Assembly: GCA_035707965.1 (NCBI GenBank) | Contig: DASSTJ010000202.1 | Span: forward strand, 6,900-70,899 | From: DASSTJ01 sp035707965 | GTDB lineage: Bacteria > Actinomycetota > Actinomycetes > Actinomycetales > Angustibacteraceae | Length of the DNA: 64,000 nt | Direction: 5' to 3' | In this document: piece by piece, positions 25,107-33,665 of the stretch | Layout: each line of letters opens with the position of its first letter | Position numbering within the stretch: the first letter of the stretch is position 1 | Position numbers and translations under genes: made by a program | Notes under the pieces: generated by a model | Told to the model about the DNA's origin: nothing | Databases searched by the model: none | The model's input: only the letters and a program-made list of their open reading frames with translations

Positions 25107-25143
25107 TGCCTGCGCCCTCGCTCGCTGTGGTGGTCAGCTGACG
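25097..25143. terminator. Inverted repeat formed by the ends of two convergent genes
   Basis: CGTCAGCTGA and its exact complement (25134-25143) each contain a stop codon, because both proteins end in Val-Ser-stop with the same codons. The 27-base loop makes it a modest terminator candidate. Confidence 0.35.
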
Positions 25144-25514
25144 TCGACGAGGTCGACGACGAAGATCAGCGTCTCGCCGCCCTTGATGGCGCTGCCCGCG
25201 CCGCGGTCGCCGTAGCCGAGGTGCGGCGGGATCGTGATCGTCCGTCGTCCGCCGACGCGCATGCCCGTCAGGCCCTGGTCCCAGCCTGCGATGACCTGGC
25301 CGACGCCCAGCTGGAAGCGCAGTGGCTCCCCGCGGCTCCACGAGGCGTCGAACTCCTCGCCGGTGGAGTGGGCCACCCCGACGTAGTGCGCGAGCACCGT
25401 GCTGCCCGCGACAGCCTCGGGACCGTCGCCGACGATCTGGTCCTCGACGACGAGCTCGGACGGCGGCGTGTCGCCGGGGAACTCGATCTCGGGCTTCGTG
25501 CGGTCGAACGTCAT
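25134..25514 (-). CDS. FKBP-type peptidyl-prolyl cis-trans isomerase
   Basis: A 126-residue cytosolic single-domain FKBP that catalyses proline isomerisation. Core segments are VAGSTVLAHYVGVAHSTGEEF, GWDQGLTGMRVGGRRTITI, PPHLGYGDRGAGSAIKGGET and LIFVVDLVDV. There is no signal peptide. The ATG 25514 was chosen over an upstream Met because the FKBP N-terminus begins there. It follows the FKBP lipoprotein gene on the same strand with a 52-base gap and lies in the usual pafA-FKBP-pafB order. Confidence 0.93.
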   Translation of the reverse strand: MTFDRTKPEIEFPGDTPPSELVVEDQIVGDGPEAVAGSTVLAHYVGVAHSTGEEFDASWSRGEPLRFQLGVGQVIAGWDQGLTGMRVGGRRTITIPPHLGYGDRGAGSAIKGGETLIFVVDLVDVS

Positions 25515-25566
25515 GCGCTGGTCCCTCTCGTGTGGGGTGGGGCTGCCGGCTCCGTGCCGCATCGGC

Positions 25567-26529
25567 TCAGGCGGCGGCGAGGATGTCGACGACGAAGACG
25601 AGGGTGTCGGTGCCCTTGATGCCGGCCTGCGCGTTGCCTGCGGTGCCGTACCCCTCGGCCGGCGGCAGGATCAGCAGCACGCGGCTGCCGACGGTCTGGC
25701 CGACGATGCCCTTGTCGAACCCGGGCACGAGCGCGCCCACGCCGATGCGCTGCTTCAGCGGCACGCCACTGGTGTACGAGGAGTCGAACTCCTTGCCGGT
25801 GCCGTAGATCACACCGACGTAGGAGGCGGTGATGGTCTGTCCGGCCTTGACGACCTCACCCTTGCCCTTGATGAGCGGCTGCACGACGAGCTTGGTCGGA
25901 GCCGCGGTCTTGGGAACGGTGACGACCGGGACACCCTTGTCGTTCTCCTTGACCGTCGGCAGGCCGGCCTTGGGGGCCACGGGGTCTCCCGTCGCCTTCT
26001 CCAGCGGCGTGACCGCGGCCTTCAGGTCCAGCACGAAGATGAGCGCGTCGTCCTTGCCGAAGCCGAGCTGCTCGTTGCCCTGCCCGCCCGGGAAGCCGTC
26101 CTTCGGTGCGATGCCGACGAGGACGCGAGAACCGACCTTCTTGCCGATCATGCCGTTGGCGAGACCCGGCAGCAGCTGGGCGGGGTCGGCGGTGAACGTG
26201 GCGGGGGACTTGCCGAACGAGGTGTCGGCCTCAGACCCGTCCTTGCCGTTGAGCAGCAGGTAGTCGACGGTCACCTCCTGACCCTTGGTGACCTCGGCGC
26301 CGTTGCCCTCCGTGACCACCTTGCTGCCGGACGACGACAGCGTCGTCGGCTTCGTCTTGAGCGTGACCTTCGGCTTGGTGCCCACGTCGCCCGACACGGT
26401 GATGCTGTCGAGAGCCTTGCTGGCGCTCGTGCCGGACGACGACGCCGGGGCGTCGGCGTTGGCGCAGCCGGTGAGCAGGAGGGCGGGAACTGCGAGAGCC
26501 GCGAGCAGCCGTGGGAGGACAGAGCGCAC
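25567..26529 (-). CDS. Two-domain FKBP-type prolyl isomerase lipoprotein
   Basis: A 320-residue exported protein: signal peptide with lipobox LLTGC (~18-22), a Ser/Thr-rich linker, then two FKBP-like domains. The first domain (~75-170: GQEVTVDYLLLNGKDGSEAD, MIGKKVGSRVLVG) is divergent. The second (~215-320: GQTITASYVGVIYGTGKEFD, IVGQTVGSRVLLILPPAEGY) is canonical. The start is GTG 26529 just before the signal peptide. It probably folds or quality-controls proteins outside the membrane. A TACCCT box near 26564-26569 within a GTCAGGG/CCCTGAC repeat may drive it. Confidence 0.9.
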   Translation of the reverse strand: MRSVLPRLLAALAVPALLLTGCANADAPASSSGTSASKALDSITVSGDVGTKPKVTLKTKPTTLSSSGSKVVTEGNGAEVTKGQEVTVDYLLLNGKDGSEADTSFGKSPATFTADPAQLLPGLANGMIGKKVGSRVLVGIAPKDGFPGGQGNEQLGFGKDDALIFVLDLKAAVTPLEKATGDPVAPKAGLPTVKENDKGVPVVTVPKTAAPTKLVVQPLIKGKGEVVKAGQTITASYVGVIYGTGKEFDSSYTSGVPLKQRIGVGALVPGFDKGIVGQTVGSRVLLILPPAEGYGTAGNAQAGIKGTDTLVFVVDILAAA

Positions 26530-26686
26530 GAAGGTACCTTTGAGTGGAGTCGGGGGACGCGTCAGGGTAACCCGCGAACCTGGGCGTCCCTGACCGGGGC
26601 CGCACGCCCGGCTGACAGCCCTGGCGCGGTTCACCGGCGAAAGGCCGGGGCACGCCCGCGCCTGGAACAACGGCGTGGCGGGGTGC

Positions 26687-28048
26687 TCACATCCCCGCGA
26701 TGAGGCGGTCCACGCGCTCGTCGACGCTCGCGAACGGGTCCTTGCACAGCACAGTGCGTTGCGCCTGGTCGTTGAGCTTGAGGTGCACCCAGTCGACGGT
26801 GAAGTCGCGGCGCCGCTCCTGGGCGCGGCGCACGAAGTCGCCGCGGAGCTTTGCGCGGGTGGTCTGGGGAGGCACGGACTTCGCCTCGAAGACCTCCAGG
26901 TCGCTCACGGCTCGCTCCACGTGCCCGCTTCGTTCCAGCAGGTAGTAGAGGCCTCGCCGCCGGTGGATGTCGTGGTAGGCCAGGTCGAGCTGGGCCACGC
27001 GCGGGCTCGAGAGGTCCAGGCCGTGCTTCGCGCGGTAGCGCTCGATCAGCCGGTACTTGATCACCCAGTCGATCTCGCGGTCGACGAGGGACAGGTCGCC
27101 CGTCTGCACGGCCTTCAACGTGCGCTGCCAGAGGTCAAGCACGGTCTTGTGGGCAGGCGACGCGCTCCCCCGCCGGTCCACGAAGTCGAGCGCCCGCTCC
27201 AGGTACTCCGACTGGATCTGCAGGGCCGACAGCTCACGTCCGTTCGCGAGCTTCACCGTGCGTCGCCCCGTCATGTCGTGGCTGATCTCGCGGATGGCGC
27301 GGATGGGGTTCTCCAGCGCGAGGTCACGCATGACCGTCCCGGACTCGATCATCTGCAGCACCAGGTCGGCGGTGCCCACCTTGAGCAGCGTCGTGGTCTC
27401 GCTCATGTTGGAGTCGCCCACGATCACGTGCAGCCGGCGGTGCTTCTCGGCGTCCGCGTGCGGCTCGTCACGCGTGTTGATGATGGGCCGCGACCGTGTG
27501 GTGGCGCTGGAGACGCCCTCCCAGATGTGGTCGGCCCGCTGGCTGACGCAGTACACGGCGCCGCGGGGTGTCTGCAGCACCTTGCCGGCCCCGCAGATGA
27601 TCTGGCGGCTGACCAGGAACGGGATCAGCACGTCGGACAGGTGCTGGAAGTCGCCCTGACGGGACACCAGGTAGTTCTCATGGCAACCGTACGAGTTGCC
27701 GGCGGAGTCGGTGTTGTTCTTGAACAGGTACACCTGCCCGGCGATGCCCTCGTCCTGGAGGCGCTGCTGGGCGTCGGCGACCAGACCCTCCAGGATCCGC
27801 TCCCCCGCCTTGTCGTGCACGACCACCTGCCGGATGTCGTCGCACTCGGGCGTCGCGTACTCGGGGTGCGAGCCCACGTCCAGGTACAGCCGTGCGCCGT
27901 TGCGGAGGAAGACGTTGCTCGAGCGCCCCCAGGAGACGACCCGGCGGAACAGGTACCGGGCCACCTCGTCGGGGCTCAGCCGACGCTGTCCCTCGAAGGA
28001 GCAGGTCACGCCGTACTCGTTCTCGATCCCGAAGATGCGGCGGTCCAT
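26687..28048 (-). CDS. pafA: Proteasome accessory factor PafA, Pup-protein ligase
   Basis: PafA activates the C-terminal Glu of Pup with ATP and links it to substrate lysines. The 453-residue protein has the glutamine-synthetase-like fold with the catalytic GIENEYG (Glu9), [20 protein letters not shown] with the key Asp and Glu, [20 protein letters not shown], and [20 protein letters not shown]. The ~70-residue C-terminal domain is present. ATG 28048 lies six bases after TACTGT; the longer open frame is noise over the divergent gene. Confidence 0.97.
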   Translation of the reverse strand: MDRRIFGIENEYGVTCSFEGQRRLSPDEVARYLFRRVVSWGRSSNVFLRNGARLYLDVGSHPEYATPECDDIRQVVVHDKAGERILEGLVADAQQRLQDEGIAGQVYLFKNNTDSAGNSYGCHENYLVSRQGDFQHLSDVLIPFLVSRQIICGAGKVLQTPRGAVYCVSQRADHIWEGVSSATTRSRPIINTRDEPHADAEKHRRLHVIVGDSNMSETTTLLKVGTADLVLQMIESGTVMRDLALENPIRAIREISHDMTGRRTVKLANGRELSALQIQSEYLERALDFVDRRGSASPAHKTVLDLWQRTLKAVQTGDLSLVDREIDWVIKYRLIERYRAKHGLDLSSPRVAQLDLAYHDIHRRRGLYYLLERSGHVERAVSDLEVFEAKSVPPQTTRAKLRGDFVRRAQERRRDFTVDWVHLKLNDQAQRTVLCKDPFASVDERVDRLIAGM

Positions 28049-28054
28049 GCCTTC

Positions 28055-28060
28055 ACAGTA
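28055..28060 (-). promoter_or_regulatory. -10 box of pafA (leaderless)
   Basis: TACTGT on the minus strand ends six bases before the pafA ATG. Confidence 0.5.
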
Positions 28061-28121
28061 CGTCTGCGCCGACGGCGAACGCCTGGTGACAGGCCGGATC
28101 GCCCGTGCTGGAGTGGCGATC

Positions 28122-29141
28122 ATGACGACGCTCTTGGTGCTGGGTGGCACGGCCTGGCTCGGCGGTGAGGTGGCGCGCGCCGCCGTGCGACGCGGGCACG
28201 ACGTCACCTGCCTCGCTCGTGGCGTGTCCGGCAGCGTCCCCGAGGGCGTCCGCTGGGTGCGGGCAGACCGCGCCGCGCCCGACGCCTACGACGCGGTGCG
28301 GGACACGGACTGGGACGACGTCGTCGACGTCTCGTGGCAGCCCGGCCAGGTGCGGTCGGCACTGGCGGCACTGGCACCCCGGGCACGGCACTGGACGTAC
28401 GTGTCGTCGTGCTCGGTGTACGCGGACCACTCGGTGCGCGACGCCGACGAGTCCACGGCGCTGCTCCCGGCTCTGCAGTCGGACCGCGCCGACCTGGAGC
28501 AGTACGGCGAGGCGAAGGTGGCGTGCGAGCAGCTCTGCCGACGGGCGCTGGGTGATCGGGTGCTGCTCGCTCGGTCCGGAGTGATCGCCGGGTACGGGGA
28601 TCCCAGCGACCGGTTCGGGTACTGGCCGGGCCGCTTCGCCCTGGCCCGGCAGGACGGCGGGCAGGTCCTGGTCCCGGACACGGAGGACCTGCCCACCCAG
28701 GCGATCGACGTCCGGGACCTCGCGGACTGGCTGGTGCGGGCGGGCGAGGGCGGCACGGCCGGAGCCATGAACGTCGTCGGTGAGCGGCGCCCCTTCCGTG
28801 ACGTGATCGCGATGGCTCGCGCGGTGGCCGGCTTCGACGGCTCGGGCACCGACGCCCGGATCGTTCGGGTCCCGTCCGACTGGCTCCTGGCCGAGCGGGT
28901 CGACGAGTACATGGGGCCTCGGTCGCTCCCGCTGTGGTTGGTCGACCCGGAGTGGGCGGGCTTCAGCGCGCGCAACGGCGACATGGCCGTCGCGGCCGGG
29001 CTGACCCACGGCCCGCTGCGCGAGCTGGTCGCAGAGGCGTTGCGCTGGGAGGAGCAGCTCGGGCTGGACCGCGACCGCCGAGCGGGGCTGAGCCGCGCCG
29101 AGGAGAACGAGCTGCTCAGGCGCTGGACCGCCCGCCGGTGA
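28122..29141 (+). CDS. NAD-dependent epimerase/dehydratase family protein (extended SDR)
   Basis: This 339-residue protein has an N-terminal Rossmann loop of the GGTAWLG type ([19 protein letters not shown]), the active-site serine region [12 protein letters not shown], and an [12 protein letters not shown] segment with the Tyr-x-x-x-Lys pair. The C-terminal half includes [16 protein letters not shown]. Related reductases act on sugar nucleotides or isoflavone-like substrates; the substrate cannot be read from sequence. It lies between pafA and prcA on the opposite strand and has no obvious proteasome role. Confidence 0.86.
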   Translation: MTTLLVLGGTAWLGGEVARAAVRRGHDVTCLARGVSGSVPEGVRWVRADRAAPDAYDAVRDTDWDDVVDVSWQPGQVRSALAALAPRARHWTYVSSCSVYADHSVRDADESTALLPALQSDRADLEQYGEAKVACEQLCRRALGDRVLLARSGVIAGYGDPSDRFGYWPGRFALARQDGGQVLVPDTEDLPTQAIDVRDLADWLVRAGEGGTAGAMNVVGERRPFRDVIAMARAVAGFDGSGTDARIVRVPSDWLLAERVDEYMGPRSLPLWLVDPEWAGFSARNGDMAVAAGLTHGPLRELVAEALRWEEQLGLDRDRRAGLSRAEENELLRRWTARR

Positions 29142-29156
29142 GCCGGACGCCCTGCG

Positions 29157-29990
29157 TCAGCTCGGGTTCTCCGAGGGGGACGGCCGCGTCGAGTCGGGCG
29201 GGAACGTACCGGGTGTCTCGGTGTCGTCGCCGCTGACCGTCTCGTGGTGGCCCGGGCGGTGGTCGTCCTGGTGCGGGACGTCGGCTGTCGGGTCGTCCGG
29301 GCTGAGCAGTCTGGCGACCAGCGTGGCCGCCAACCGGCGGAACAGTCGCCGCTCGCGGTGCCGGTCCAGCACGGCGACCTCGAGCTGGTCGGCGCCCAGC
29401 TGGCGGGCTTCGCCGCCCGCCGGGTCGGCGGCCAGCACCTCGACGGCGAGGCCCAGCGCGTCGGCCAGGCTCAGGCCCGGCTGCCAGCGCTGCTCCAGGA
29501 CCGTGGCGATGCTCTCCGACTGACCGCCCATGGCGACGTAACCCTGCTCGTCCGCGACCGAGCCGTCGTAGGTCAGCCGGTACATCTGGTCGTCCTCCGG
29601 GGTGCGTCCGACCTCCGCGACGACGATCTCGACCTCATAGGGCTTCGACTCCTGGGTGAAGACCGTGCCGAGCGTCTGCGCGTAGGCGTTCGCGAGGCCG
29701 CGGGCAGTCACGTCGCTGCGGTCGTAGGAGTAGCCCCGGAGGTCGGCGTAGCGCACGCCAGCGACGCGGAGGTTCTCGAACTCGTTGTACTTGCCCACGG
29801 CGGCGAACGCGATGCGGTCGTAGATCTCACTGATCTTGTGCAGAGCGCGGGAAGGGTTCTCGGCGACGAAGGCGATGCCGCCCTCGTACGCGAGCACGAC
29901 GACGGACCGACCGCGGGCGATGCCCTTGCGGGCGTAGTCGGCCCGGTCCTTCATCAGCTGCTCGGGCGAGACGTAGAAGGGCATCGTCAT
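29157..29990 (-). CDS. prcA: 20S proteasome alpha subunit
   Basis: PrcA forms the outer gating rings of the 20S core. The 277-residue protein begins [20 protein letters not shown], the gate-forming N-terminus, followed by [20 protein letters not shown] and [20 protein letters not shown]. It lacks the N-terminal catalytic Thr, as alpha subunits do. The last ~55 residues are a disordered Asp/Pro/Ser/Thr-rich tail that may face the ATPase ring. The start overlaps the prcB stop (ATGA). Confidence 0.97.
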   Translation of the reverse strand: MTMPFYVSPEQLMKDRADYARKGIARGRSVVVLAYEGGIAFVAENPSRALHKISEIYDRIAFAAVGKYNEFENLRVAGVRYADLRGYSYDRSDVTARGLANAYAQTLGTVFTQESKPYEVEIVVAEVGRTPEDDQMYRLTYDGSVADEQGYVAMGGQSESIATVLEQRWQPGLSLADALGLAVEVLAADPAGGEARQLGADQLEVAVLDRHRERRLFRRLAATLVARLLSPDDPTADVPHQDDHRPGHHETVSGDDTETPGTFPPDSTRPSPSENPS

Positions 29991-30862
29991 CGCGCGTCAC
30001 CTTCCTGCGTCGGCGGCAGCTCTCGCTCGAACCGGGCCCCCCCGGGGTCGCCACGTCGGCCCGTGACGACGGCGTCGACGACCGACGCCATGACGTCGTC
30101 GTCCATGCGCCGGAACCCGTCGGAGTCCACCACGGTGACGACCGGCCAGATGCGGCGGTTGAGGTCCGGGCCGCCGGTCGCCGAGTCGTCGTCCGCTGCG
30201 TCGTAGAGCGCCTCGACGGCGATCCGCACGGCGGCGTCGGCGTCGAGACCCGGGCGCCAGAGCTTCTTCATGGACCCGCGAGCGAACAGCGAGCCGGAGC
30301 CGACGGAGTGGTGGTGGTGCTCGCGGTAGCAGCCGCCGGTGACGTCGTAGCTGTAGATGCGGCCGTCGCCGTCGTCGACGTCGTAGCCGGCGAAGAGCGG
30401 CACGACGGCGAGCCCCTGCATGGCGAGGCCGAGGTTGCTGCGGATCATCATGGCCAGCCGGTTGGCCTTGCCCTCGACCGAGAGCAGCGTGCCCTCGATC
30501 TTCTCGTAGTGCTCGAGCTCGACCTGGAAGAGCTTGACCAGCTCGACGGCGAGCCCGGCGGCGCCGGCGATGCCGACGCACGAGTACTCGTCGGTGCCGA
30601 AGACCTTCTGGATCTCGCGGTTGGCGATCATGCTGCCCATCGTGGCGCGACGGTCGCCGCCCATGACGACACCGCCGGCGAACTCTACGGCCACGATCGT
30701 CGTGCCGTGCGGCGTCTCGGGCACCGTGCCGGGAGGCAGCGAACGGCCTCCGGGCAGCAGCTCCGGCGAGTGCGCCGACAGGAACTCGGAGAAGGACGAC
30801 GACCCCGGCACCAGGTAGGCGCGCGGGAGCCGACCGGTCAGGTCAGAACGGTCACTGCTCAC
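29987..30862 (-). CDS. prcB: 20S proteasome beta subunit (catalytic)
   Basis: PrcB is the N-terminal-nucleophile protease subunit. The 291-residue precursor has a 53-residue propeptide and is expected to be cut before Thr54 in [11 protein letters not shown], exposing the catalytic threonine. Other core features are [20 protein letters not shown] with Asp and Lys-region residues, and [20 protein letters not shown]. It begins with GTG 30862, six bases after TAGGGT, so prcB-prcA has its own leaderless promoter separate from pup, which lies 61 bases upstream. Confidence 0.97.
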   Translation of the reverse strand: MSSDRSDLTGRLPRAYLVPGSSSFSEFLSAHSPELLPGGRSLPPGTVPETPHGTTIVAVEFAGGVVMGGDRRATMGSMIANREIQKVFGTDEYSCVGIAGAAGLAVELVKLFQVELEHYEKIEGTLLSVEGKANRLAMMIRSNLGLAMQGLAVVPLFAGYDVDDGDGRIYSYDVTGGCYREHHHHSVGSGSLFARGSMKKLWRPGLDADAAVRIAVEALYDAADDDSATGGPDLNRRIWPVVTVVDSDGFRRMDDDVMASVVDAVVTGRRGDPGGARFERELPPTQEGDAR

Positions 30863-30868
30863 CCTCGG

Positions 30869-30874
30869 ACCCTA
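30869..30874 (-). promoter_or_regulatory. -10 box of prcB-prcA (leaderless)
   Basis: TAGGGT on the minus strand ends six bases before the prcB GTG, inside the short gap after pup. Confidence 0.5.
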
Positions 30875-30923
30875 TCGATCCGCAGGCTCAGGAACTCACC
30901 GTGACTGCAGGGGCAGTGCGTGC

Positions 30924-31121
30924 TCACTCGCCGCCCTTCTGCACGAAGGACCTGACGAAGTCCTCCGCATTGGTTTCCAAGACGTCGTCGATCTCATCGA
31001 GCATGCTGTCGATGTCGTCGTCGAGGCCCTCCTTGGTCGCTGCGCCCTGCGGGGCCGGCGCGGGCGCCTCGTCGGGCTCGTCCTCGCGTCGCTTTGGACG
31101 CTGCTGCTCCTGACCCGGCAT
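30924..31121 (-). CDS. pup: Prokaryotic ubiquitin-like protein Pup, C-terminal Glu form
   Basis: Pup is attached to substrate lysines and targets them to the Mpa/ARC proteasome. The 65-residue protein is disordered and acidic in its second half, with the ARC-binding helix region [20 protein letters not shown] and the C-terminus FVQKGGE. The last residue is Glu, not Gln, so ligation by PafA should not require prior deamidation by Dop. GAGGAGG precedes the ATG, and a TAGGGT box lies further upstream. Confidence 0.97.
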   Translation of the reverse strand: MPGQEQQRPKRREDEPDEAPAPAPQGAATKEGLDDDIDSMLDEIDDVLETNAEDFVRSFVQKGGE

Positions 31122-31221
31122 GACGACCTCCTCGTCGCGGCCACAGGCACTCGCTCTGACCGCTCGTCCCTCACCCTAACGAGGGCGCCTGACAACGGCG
31201 TGATGCCCGCCGGTCGCCTCC

Positions 31222-32739
31222 TCAGCGGGACGCGAGCGCGTTCATGAGGTCGGACGCCGTGTCGCTGGCGTCGATGAGCTCGCCGACCATGTCGCGACCG
31301 CCGCGCAGCGGCTCGAGCATCGGCACGCGCTGCAGGGACGCGCGCCCGGGGAGCTCGAAGATCAGCGAGTCCCAGGACGCGGCGGCTACCTGCCGGCCGT
31401 ACTTCGCCAGGCACCGCCCGCGGAAGTACGCGCGCGTGTCCTCCGGCGGGTTCTCCACGGCGTGCAGCACCTCCTTCTCGTCGACGACGCGCTCCATGCG
31501 GCCGCGGGCCACGAGCCGGTTGAAGAGGCCCTTGTCCGAGCGCACGTCGCTGTACTGCAGGTCGATGAGGCCGAGCCGGGGGTGGGCCCAGTCCAGCCCT
31601 TCACGCTGACGGAACCCTTCGAGGAGCGAGAGCTTGGCCACCCAGTCCAGCTCGCGGGCGCACTCCATCGGATCGCGCTCGAGCCGGGTCAGCACCGACT
31701 CCCAGCGCTCGAGCACGTCGAGCGTGTCGGCGTCCACGTCGCTGCCGTACCGGTCGTCGACGAACGCGCGTGCCTGCTCGAGGTACAGCCACTGGAGCTG
31801 GACGGCGGTGAGCCGGGTGCCGTCCAGCAGGGTGATCGTCTCGGTCAACGTCGGGTCGTGCGAGACGGCCTTGAGCGTGGCCACCGGCCGCTGCACCGCG
31901 AGGTCGCGGGTGAGCCCGTGCGCCTCGATCATCTCGAGGACCAGCGCCGTCGTGCCCAGCTTGAGCAGCGTCGACACCTCGGCGAGGTTCGCGTCGCCGA
32001 TGATGACGTGCAGCCGTCGGTACTTGTCGGCCGACGCGTGCGGCTCGTCGCGCGTGTTCACGATCGGGCGCTTGAGCGTCGTCTCCAGACCGACCTCGAC
32101 CTCGAAGAAGTCGGCACGCTGGCTGATCTGGAAGCCCACCTTCTCGCTCTCCGGACCGATGCCGACGCGGCCGGCACCGCAGACGACCTGGCGGGAGACG
32201 AAGAACGGCACGAGGTGGCGGACGATGTCGGCGAACGGCGTCGCCCGGCTCATCAGGTAGTTCTCGTGGGTGCCGTACGAGGCCCCCTTGCCGTCGGTGT
32301 TGTTCTTGTAGAGGTTGATCGGCGGCAGGGCGGGATCGGCCGTGATAGCACGGGCAGCGGTCTCCATGATGCGTTCGCCGGCCTTGTCCCAGAGCACCGC
32401 GTCCCGGGGGCTGGTGACCTCCGGCGAGCTGTACTCGGGGTGCGCGTGGTCGACGTAGAGCCGGGCGCCGTTCGTGAGGATGACGTTCGCGAGCGTCGGG
32501 TCCTCCTCGTCGGTGAGCTGCGAGGCGTCGGCCATGGCACGGGACATCTCGAACCCGCGTGCGTCGCGCAGCGGTGCCTCGTCCTCGTAGTCCCACCGAG
32601 CCCGGCCCGCGCGCGCCCCGAGAGGCTGCGCGTAGGCGTTGACGACCTGCCCCGACATCAGCATCGGGTTGGCCTCGGGCGCCCCCGGCTGGGAGACGCC
32701 GTACTCGGTCTCGATCCCCATCACACGTCGCACGGTCAC
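31222..32739 (-). CDS. dop: Deamidase/depupylase of Pup (Dop)
   Basis: Dop removes Pup from substrates and, where Pup ends in Gln, converts it to Glu. The 505-residue protein is a PafA paralog with MGIETEYGV at the N-terminus, [19 protein letters not shown] with the nucleophilic Asp, [20 protein letters not shown], and [20 protein letters not shown]. The Dop-specific insertion (~40-80) is present. Start GTG 32739 lies six bases after TAGGGT; an internal ATG at MGIETEYG is less likely. Because Pup here ends in Glu, depupylation is the expected main job. Confidence 0.96.
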   Translation of the reverse strand: MTVRRVMGIETEYGVSQPGAPEANPMLMSGQVVNAYAQPLGARAGRARWDYEDEAPLRDARGFEMSRAMADASQLTDEEDPTLANVILTNGARLYVDHAHPEYSSPEVTSPRDAVLWDKAGERIMETAARAITADPALPPINLYKNNTDGKGASYGTHENYLMSRATPFADIVRHLVPFFVSRQVVCGAGRVGIGPESEKVGFQISQRADFFEVEVGLETTLKRPIVNTRDEPHASADKYRRLHVIIGDANLAEVSTLLKLGTTALVLEMIEAHGLTRDLAVQRPVATLKAVSHDPTLTETITLLDGTRLTAVQLQWLYLEQARAFVDDRYGSDVDADTLDVLERWESVLTRLERDPMECARELDWVAKLSLLEGFRQREGLDWAHPRLGLIDLQYSDVRSDKGLFNRLVARGRMERVVDEKEVLHAVENPPEDTRAYFRGRCLAKYGRQVAAASWDSLIFELPGRASLQRVPMLEPLRGGRDMVGELIDASDTASDLMNALASR

Positions 32740-32744
32740 GTCAC

Positions 32745-32769
32745 GACCCTACGTGCCACGCGTAGGGTC
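32745..32769. promoter_or_regulatory. Symmetrical divergent promoter of dop and DUF3054-NUDIX
   Basis: GACCCTACG and its exact complement CGTAGGGTC flank seven bases. Each arm carries a TAGGGT -10 box pointing outward: 32746-32751 for dop and 32763-32768 for the DUF3054 gene, six and seven bases from their start codons. The two polymerase sites overlap, so the genes probably compete for transcription. The repeat may also be an operator. Confidence 0.55.
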
Positions 32770-32775
32770 AGCCGC

Positions 32776-33123
32776 ATGCTGTTGCTGGACGTCGTCGCGG
32801 TGCTGGTCTTCGCGACCGTCGGGCGACGCAGCCACGCCGAAGGCGTCACGGTGACCGGCGTGCTCGAGACCGCCTGGCCGTTCCTCGTCGGAGCGGCAGG
32901 GGGCTGGGTGGCAGCTCGCGCGTGGAAGCGCTCGTCGGCTCTCGTGCCGGTCGGCGTCGTGGTGTGGCTGGCTGCCGTGGCGGTCGGCATGCTGCTGCGC
33001 CGCCTGACCGGCGAGGGGACGGCCTGGCCGTTCGTCGTCGTGGCCACCCTCGTGCTGGGTGCCCAGATGCTCGGGTGGCGGTGTGTCGTCCAGCTCGTCC
33101 GTCGACAAGGGGCCCGTCCATGA
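32776..33123 (+). CDS. DUF3054 family membrane protein
   Basis: A 115-residue protein with four predicted membrane segments (LLLDVVAVLVFATVG, AWPFLVGAAGGWVAARAW, LVPVGVVVWLAAVAVGMLL, PFVVVATLVLGAQMLGW). The HAEGVT and RRLTGEGTAWPF loops fit DUF3054, a family of small actinobacterial membrane proteins without known function. ATG 32776 follows TAGGGT by seven bases. Its stop overlaps the NUDIX start (ATGA), so the two form an operon. Confidence 0.85.
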   Translation: MLLLDVVAVLVFATVGRRSHAEGVTVTGVLETAWPFLVGAAGGWVAARAWKRSSALVPVGVVVWLAAVAVGMLLRRLTGEGTAWPFVVVATLVLGAQMLGWRCVVQLVRRQGARP

Positions 33124-33554
33124 CAGATCGCACCGACCACCTCGTCGCCTGGGTCGTGCTGCAGCGTGACGACGGCCACGTGCTCCTCGCGCGTCGTGCC
33201 CACGTGTCGTACTCGGCTGGTCTGTGGGGGCTGCCCGGCGGTCACGTGGAGGACGAGGAGACGCTGGCCGCCGCGGCCGCGCGGGAGCTGCTCGAGGAGG
33301 TCGGGGTGCAGGTGGATGCCGACGAGCTGGAGCCGCTGGGGGTGACGCGCTACGTGGACGGGGACGCCCGTGGGTGCGACTTCTACTTCGTGGCCCATGA
33401 CTGGAGGGGCACCCCCACGCCGGTGGCCGAGTGCGACGACGTCCGCTGGTGCGACCCCCAGGCCCTGCCGGACCCGTCGATCCCCTGGCTGGCGGCAGCG
33501 CTGCGTCGGCACCTGGTCGACCGGGTGTGGTGGGAGGACCTGCCGGCCACCTGA
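33120..33554 (+). CDS. NUDIX hydrolase
   Basis: A 144-residue hydrolase of nucleoside-diphosphate-linked substrates. The NUDIX box is complete: GGHVEDEETL through ARELLEEVGV (~39-62), with the REXXEE metal ligands. The N-terminal strand VAWVVLQRDDGHVLLARR and SAGLWGLPGG resemble MutT-like clean-up enzymes. Substrate unknown. It is translationally coupled to DUF3054 and ends before a strong inverted repeat. Confidence 0.92.
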   Translation: MTDRTDHLVAWVVLQRDDGHVLLARRAHVSYSAGLWGLPGGHVEDEETLAAAAARELLEEVGVQVDADELEPLGVTRYVDGDARGCDFYFVAHDWRGTPTPVAECDDVRWCDPQALPDPSIPWLAAALRRHLVDRVWWEDLPAT

Positions 33555-33578
33555 CCCGCAGGGGCGCGCCACCGACGA

Positions 33579-33639
33579 GTTGAGTGATGCGATCTGGCTG
33601 CACACGCCGGGCGTGTCTCATGAGACTGCATCACTCAAC
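33579..33639. repeat. 61-bp nested inverted repeat between NUDIX gene and ABC exporter
   Basis: GTTGAGTGATGC (33579-33590) and its perfect complement (33628-33639) enclose 37 bases. These contain two further palindromes: ACACGCC/GGCGTGT (33602-33616) and TCTCATGAGA (33617-33626). It lies between convergent genes, so it may terminate both. Its lower GC content and elaborate structure also suggest a REP-like repeat or the scar of an insertion. Confidence 0.6.
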
Positions 33640-33665
33640 GTTGGCCGGGCGGGGGCCGTCGGTGC

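Noticed and set aside
30308..30904. A 198-codon plus-strand open frame opposite prcB
   Set aside because: Antisense shadow of prcB, Val/Ala/Asp-rich, no known fold.
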